This document shows, piece after piece, positions 60,465 through 64,000 of a stretch of DNA of 64,000 nt; the first letter of the stretch is position 1, and each line of letters begins with the position of its first letter. The stretch lies in assembly GCA_964574215.1 (NCBI GenBank), contig CAZNLR010000001.1, forward strand, positions 142,617 through 206,616, read 5' to 3'. This DNA is from GCA-2725625 sp964574215 (GTDB lineage Bacteria; Pseudomonadota; Alphaproteobacteria; Rhodospirillales; UBA2165). The notes under the pieces are model-generated. The model did no database searches and was not told where the DNA came from. It saw nothing but the letters and a program-made list of their open reading frames with translations. The position numbers were made by a program, and so were the translations under genes.

Positions 60465-63023
60465 ATGGCAGACGCAGAACCCAGTTCCGGAATTTCCCAG
60501 GGAATTTCTCAAGAGGAAATCCAGCAAAAAATCGAAGAGGTGGAATATACCGGCCGGAAGACGGGACCGACCTTGGGCCTGATCATTGGCGTAATAGCCG
60601 CCTCGTGGTCCCTTTTCCAGCTATGGATTGCGTCACCACTGCCGTTTCTGTTGGACTTCGGCATCATCGTGTCGGTTCCGGCCCGTGGCATTCATCTGGC
60701 GTTCGGTTTTTTACTCGTTTTCTTGATGTTTCCGGCGGCCAAGTCGCTGGCCAATAAACCGATTTCTCCTCTCGATATAGCGTTCGCACTGATCGGCGCT
60801 TTTTGCGCCCTATGGGTATTCATCGATCAGGAAGGCATCACCCGCCGGTTGGGATCATTGCTGACCATAGATATTGCAGGTTTTAGCATTCCTTTCGAAG
60901 CCATTTTGGGAGGAGCCGGTGTACTTTTACTTTTGGAATCGACCCGCCGGGCAATCGGACTGCCCTTGGTCATTGTTGCCTCTATTTTTCTTATTTATTC
61001 GATCTTTGGCCAATCAATGCCGGAGATCGTCTCGCACCGCGGCGTATCGCTGAACCGCCTGATCGGCTATCAGTGGCTTGGCGGCGAGGCCATATTCGGT
61101 ATTCCGATCGACGTGTCGGTGAGTTTCGTTTTTCTGTTTGTGCTATTCGGCGCGTTGCTCGACCGGGCGGGCGCCGGCAAGTATTTCCTGGACCTGGCGT
61201 TCGCCATGGTGGGCAAGTACCGGGGCGGTCCTGCCAAGGCGGCGATCCTGGCGTCCGGCATGACCGGTCTGATTTCCGGATCATCCATTGCCAATGTAGT
61301 CACCACCGGCGTCTTTACCATTCCGGTTATGCGCCGAACCGGCCTGCCCGCGGTCAAAGCCGGCGCCATCGAAGTGGCCGCGTCGACCAACGGTCAGATC
61401 ATGCCGCCGATCATGGGCGCCGCCGCTTTCATCATGGCCGAACTGATCGGCATCAGCTATTTCGATGTTATCGTCGCCGCCTTTGTCCCGGCGGTGGCCA
61501 GCTATATGGGACTTCTTTATATTTCTCATCTCGAGGCGCTCAAGCTCGGGCTTAAGGGCATGCCCCGCGATGAAATTCCGCCACTGGCCAAAACCTTTTT
61601 CAGCGGCGTCCATTTCATCATTCCCATTATTGTCCTGGTTTACCTGCTTATGGTCGAACGCTGGACGGCAAGCAGCGCCGTCTTTTACACCATCATGGTA
61701 ATGTTTCTGATCATGTTTGCGACGCGGTTGTCGCCCGCCGGGATGAACCGTTTGACCATGACGGTTCTTTATTTGCTCCCCATGCTGGTCGCCGCCGTTT
61801 TTAGGCTGGGAGGAGAAAAAGCGCAGCCCTCGTTGTTCTGGGGGCTAGGAATTGCTGTCTTGGTGGTTATCGGTCTCGGTGTGGTAAAAAGTAGCCGCGA
61901 CGGTGGCGCCGGAGACGCGGTGATTACGTCTATCAAGGAAGTCTACGCCGGGTTGATCGCCGGCGCCCGTAATATGGTGGGCATCGCCGTTGCCGTGGCG
62001 ACCGCTGGCATCATTGTCGGCTCGGTTTCCTCCACCGGCCTGAACAACGCCATGGTCGGGGTGGTTGAAGCCCTGTCCGGCGGTAACGTCTTTATTCTCT
62101 TAGGCCTCACCGCAATTCTCAGCCTGATCCTTGGAATGGGTCTGCCGACGACGGCAAACTATTTGGTGGTCGCGTCCTTACTGTCCGGTGTGCTGGTCGA
62201 ACTGGGGTCGGCGGCGGGCCTTGAGCTGCCGTTAATCGCCGTTCATTTATTCGTCTTCTATTTCGGCATCCTGGCGGACGATACGCCGCCGGTTTGCCTG
62301 GCGGCTTTTGCCGCGGCGGCGATTTCCCGGGCCGATCCCATAAAAACCGGCATTCAGGGATTTACCTATGATATCCGCACGGCCATTTTGCCTTTTGTGT
62401 TTATCTTCAATCCCGAAATATTGTTGATCGGCGTGACCAGTTTCTGGCACGGCTTACTTATATTCGTCGTCGCGTTGCTTGCCGTATTCACTTTTGCCTC
62501 GGCGACCCAGGGCTGGTTGGTCACCAAGACGAAGTTTTACGAGATCATCATATTGCTCGCTGTCAGCTTTTCTTTGTTCCGTCCCGATTATTTTCTGGGC
62601 CTGGTCTATCCGGAATTCAAACAGGTAAGTCTGACGCAGTTTATCGACAATCAGGCGGTCGTTGATGAAGGACTGAAGGTGCGGCTTTCTTCGGTCAGGG
62701 AAACCGATTACGGCGACCGCTTTAAACTGTTTGTTATGAGAGCGCCCGGCGGCGCGGCCGGGCAAACGACATTTGGCGTTAAGCTCGAGAAAGAACAGGA
62801 CGGCAGATATTCGGTCGCTGATATGACACCGAATGGCCTGGCCGAAAAAGCCAAAATGGATTTTGGCGACTACGTCAATACGGTCGAAGTGGAGCAAATA
62901 GACCGTCCGCCGAAGGAACTCGTCTATCCGATCGCCTTGTTGGTTTTGGCCGGCGTTGTTCTGATGCAGATGGCACGCCGCAAAAATAGCGGCGGGAATA
63001 TTGGAGGGGCCGAAAATGTTTAA
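60465..63023 (+). CDS. TRAP transporter fused permease (DctQ-DctM) with C-terminal domain
   Basis: 852 residues. The first four membrane segments are the DctQ-like part (SWSLFQLWIASPLPFLLDFG onward). A long DctM-like part follows: GKYRGGPAKAAILASGMTGL, SGSSIANVVTTGVFTIPVMR, EVAASTNGQIMPPIMGAAAF and GMGLPTTANYLVVASLLSGV. After about residue 690 comes an extra soluble domain (VRLSSVRETDYGDRFKLFVM; GQTTFGVKLEKEQDGRYSVA) of the type called DUF3394, then a last membrane helix. It carries the substrate of the TAXI binding protein. It overlaps the next gene by 8 bases. Confidence 0.93.
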   Translation: MADAEPSSGISQGISQEEIQQKIEEVEYTGRKTGPTLGLIIGVIAASWSLFQLWIASPLPFLLDFGIIVSVPARGIHLAFGFLLVFLMFPAAKSLANKPISPLDIAFALIGAFCALWVFIDQEGITRRLGSLLTIDIAGFSIPFEAILGGAGVLLLLESTRRAIGLPLVIVASIFLIYSIFGQSMPEIVSHRGVSLNRLIGYQWLGGEAIFGIPIDVSVSFVFLFVLFGALLDRAGAGKYFLDLAFAMVGKYRGGPAKAAILASGMTGLISGSSIANVVTTGVFTIPVMRRTGLPAVKAGAIEVAASTNGQIMPPIMGAAAFIMAELIGISYFDVIVAAFVPAVASYMGLLYISHLEALKLGLKGMPRDEIPPLAKTFFSGVHFIIPIIVLVYLLMVERWTASSAVFYTIMVMFLIMFATRLSPAGMNRLTMTVLYLLPMLVAAVFRLGGEKAQPSLFWGLGIAVLVVIGLGVVKSSRDGGAGDAVITSIKEVYAGLIAGARNMVGIAVAVATAGIIVGSVSSTGLNNAMVGVVEALSGGNVFILLGLTAILSLILGMGLPTTANYLVVASLLSGVLVELGSAAGLELPLIAVHLFVFYFGILADDTPPVCLAAFAAAAISRADPIKTGIQGFTYDIRTAILPFVFIFNPEILLIGVTSFWHGLLIFVVALLAVFTFASATQGWLVTKTKFYEIIILLAVSFSLFRPDYFLGLVYPEFKQVSLTQFIDNQAVVDEGLKVRLSSVRETDYGDRFKLFVMRAPGGAAGQTTFGVKLEKEQDGRYSVADMTPNGLAEKAKMDFGDYVNTVEVEQIDRPPKELVYPIALLVLAGVVLMQMARRKNSGGNIGGAENV

Positions 63024-63444
63024 AAAGGTGCTTTTGACCGTCGATCTCAGTGATGAAAAATCGTGGCAGAAGGCGTTGCCGGTGGCCATCGAACAATGCA
63101 AGTCATACAGTGCAGACTTTCATCTGATGACGGTTGTGCCGGATATGGGAATGCCGGTCGTCGAGGATTTTTTCCCGGACGATTTCGAAGAAAAGATGGC
63201 ATCCAGCGCCGCTGCCAATCTGGAGAAAGTCGCCGAAATGGTGAGAGACAGCCAACTGGACGTTAAACTTCACGTCAGTACCGGCACCATTTATAAGGAA
63301 ATACTAAAAGTTGCCCGGGATTACGATATCGATATGATCGTAATTGCTTCTCACCAGCCGGAACTGAGCGACTATTTGCTGGGTCCCAACGCTGCAAAAG
63401 TCGTCAGACACGCTAATTGTTCGGTCCTGGTGGTGCGCGGCTGA
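63016..63444 (+). CDS. Universal stress protein (UspA family)
   Basis: 142 residues from ATG 63016, with GGAGGGG 7 bases upstream. MFKKVLLTVDLSDEKSWQKA begins the UspA fold, and the ending DMIVIASHQPELSDYLLGPN and VVRHANCSVLVVRG completes it. The usual ATP loop (G-x2-G-x9-G-S/T) is only partly kept. Usp genes often sit beside TRAP genes (for example TeaD, which binds the transporter and tunes uptake), so it probably regulates the fused permease (inference). Confidence 0.88.
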   Translation: MFKKVLLTVDLSDEKSWQKALPVAIEQCKSYSADFHLMTVVPDMGMPVVEDFFPDDFEEKMASSAAANLEKVAEMVRDSQLDVKLHVSTGTIYKEILKVARDYDIDMIVIASHQPELSDYLLGPNAAKVVRHANCSVLVVRG

Positions 63445-63466
63445 TTGTCCATTTTGGCAAAAAAAA

Positions 63467-63497
63467 GCCGCCGTCCAATCAAGGACGGCGGCTTTTT
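63467..63497. terminator. Bidirectional intrinsic terminator
   Basis: GCCGCCGTCC (63467-63476) pairs perfectly with GGACGGCGGC (63483-63492) across AATCAA, flanked by an A-run before and TTTTT after. It ends the TAXI-TRAP operon and the convergent cytochrome gene. Confidence 0.92.
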
Positions 63498-63512
63498 CAG
63501 CGGAAAACTTAT

Positions 63513-63896
63513 TTAGTTCGCCTTCAAATAGGCGATCACGTTATCCCGATCTTTCTTTTTCTTCAGCTTCAAAACCATGGCTGATTTTTTGCCGGTTTTG
63601 CCTTTGAGATATTTTTTGGGATTGGTGAGGTAGGCATCCAGTTCGGCTTCCGTCCAGTTCCAACCAGCGCCCTTTAAGCCTTTGTACTTTTTGAAGCCTT
63701 TTACCGTACCGGCTTTTTTTCCGACGATACCGGCCAGTGACGGGCCAACTTTGTTCTTACCGGCTTTAACGGTATGGCAGGCTTTGCACTTATTGAATAC
63801 TTTCTTGCCTTTTTTGGCGTCACCGGCGAACGCGGTGTTGGCGAAAGCGGCGATAGTGACAATCAGGCTCAAGGCCAGAAAACGACGTACATACAT
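63513..63896 (-). CDS. Class I cytochrome c (cytochrome c2-like)
   Basis: 127 residues with a signal peptide (FLALSLIVTIAAFANTAFAG), a single heme site CKACH (Cys37, Cys40, His41) and a likely distal Met in KSAMVLKLKK. KNKVGPSLAGIVGKKAGTVK is the usual loop after the heme, and DRDNVIAYL the C-terminal helix. It is very lysine-rich, fitting a soluble periplasmic electron carrier that docks on acidic oxidase or reductase surfaces. The last 100 bases of the window beyond it show no gene. Confidence 0.92.
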   Translation of the reverse strand: MYVRRFLALSLIVTIAAFANTAFAGDAKKGKKVFNKCKACHTVKAGKNKVGPSLAGIVGKKAGTVKGFKKYKGLKGAGWNWTEAELDAYLTNPKKYLKGKTGKKSAMVLKLKKKKDRDNVIAYLKAN

Positions 63897-64000
63897 ATAA
63901 TCAACTCCTGAAAGGCCGATCGGGATTTATTGCCCAGGACCAGCGCAATGGTCTAATTCCGTGAGGCGAAAGGCAGCCTCGATTCCAGCAGCGTAATATA

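Noticed and set aside
1..64000. tRNA, rRNA, CRISPR arrays, insertion sequences or prophage
   Set aside because: No cloverleaf, rRNA-like stretch, regularly spaced repeats, transposase or phage genes could be found by reading.

Overview
The window reads as chromosomal DNA of a free-living alphaproteobacterium, probably of the Rhodospirillales type. This is an inference from the gene content: many high-affinity uptake systems (a branched-chain-amino-acid-type ABC transporter, a three-gene TRAP system, a TAXI-type TRAP system and lone periplasmic binding proteins), a periplasmic nitrate reductase operon, a small class I cytochrome c, and PAS-rich soluble and membrane kinases. No rRNA, tRNA, CRISPR array, phage or insertion sequence was seen.

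Layout. Positions 1-4.5 kb hold the end of an indolepyruvate:ferredoxin oxidoreductase and a convergent four-gene CoA-ester operon (CitE-like lyase, alpha/beta hydrolase, enoyl-CoA hydratase, HAD phosphatase). Positions 4.7-9.6 kb are a five-gene ABC uptake operon, followed by a large PAS/GAF histidine kinase, an OmpA-like lipoprotein, a YihY/BrkB membrane protein and an MFS carrier. Positions 16.7-21.7 kb carry two tandem paralogous molybdopterin enzymes plus a dicluster ferredoxin, behind a promoter whose spacer is filled by a perfect palindrome. Positions 21.7-27.4 kb hold a GMC oxidoreductase, two lone solute-binding proteins, an endonuclease/phosphatase-fold protein, a DUF411 protein and an AT-rich gene of foreign appearance.

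Positions 27.5-32.7 kb are the most striking part: large and small subunits closely resembling pyrogallol-phloroglucinol transhydroxylase (AthL/AthS; resorcinol hydroxylase is a relative), with a membrane PAS kinase directly downstream. Positions 33-42.8 kb are a mixed metabolic and signalling region: 2-hydroxyacid dehydrogenase, M24-fold protein, soluble zinc-binding chemoreceptor, cupin, cyclic-nucleotide-binding protein, hydroxypyruvate-isomerase-like protein, RidA, IclR, MBL hydrolase and an EVE-domain protein. It contains two pairs of short palindromes that look like REP-type elements. Positions 42.9-49.1 kb are a complete napFDAGHBC operon. Positions 49.2-55.1 kb have pcm, a GST, and a GntR/VOC/TRAP cluster. 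Positions 55.4-64 kb have a hybrid kinase, apt, an aminotransferase remnant, a TAXI-TRAP operon with a universal stress protein, and a cytochrome c.

How it may work together (inference). Four enzymes of the DMSO-reductase superfamily lie within 32 kb: the two tandem paralogs, the AthL-like protein and NapA. NapA could supply a nitrate-reducing sink, while the three cytoplasmic enzymes (no Tat signal) with ferredoxin-type partners may carry out oxygen-independent chemistry on aromatic or other organic substrates. The uptake systems and kinases around them would supply substrate and sense it. The substrates cannot be read from the sequence.
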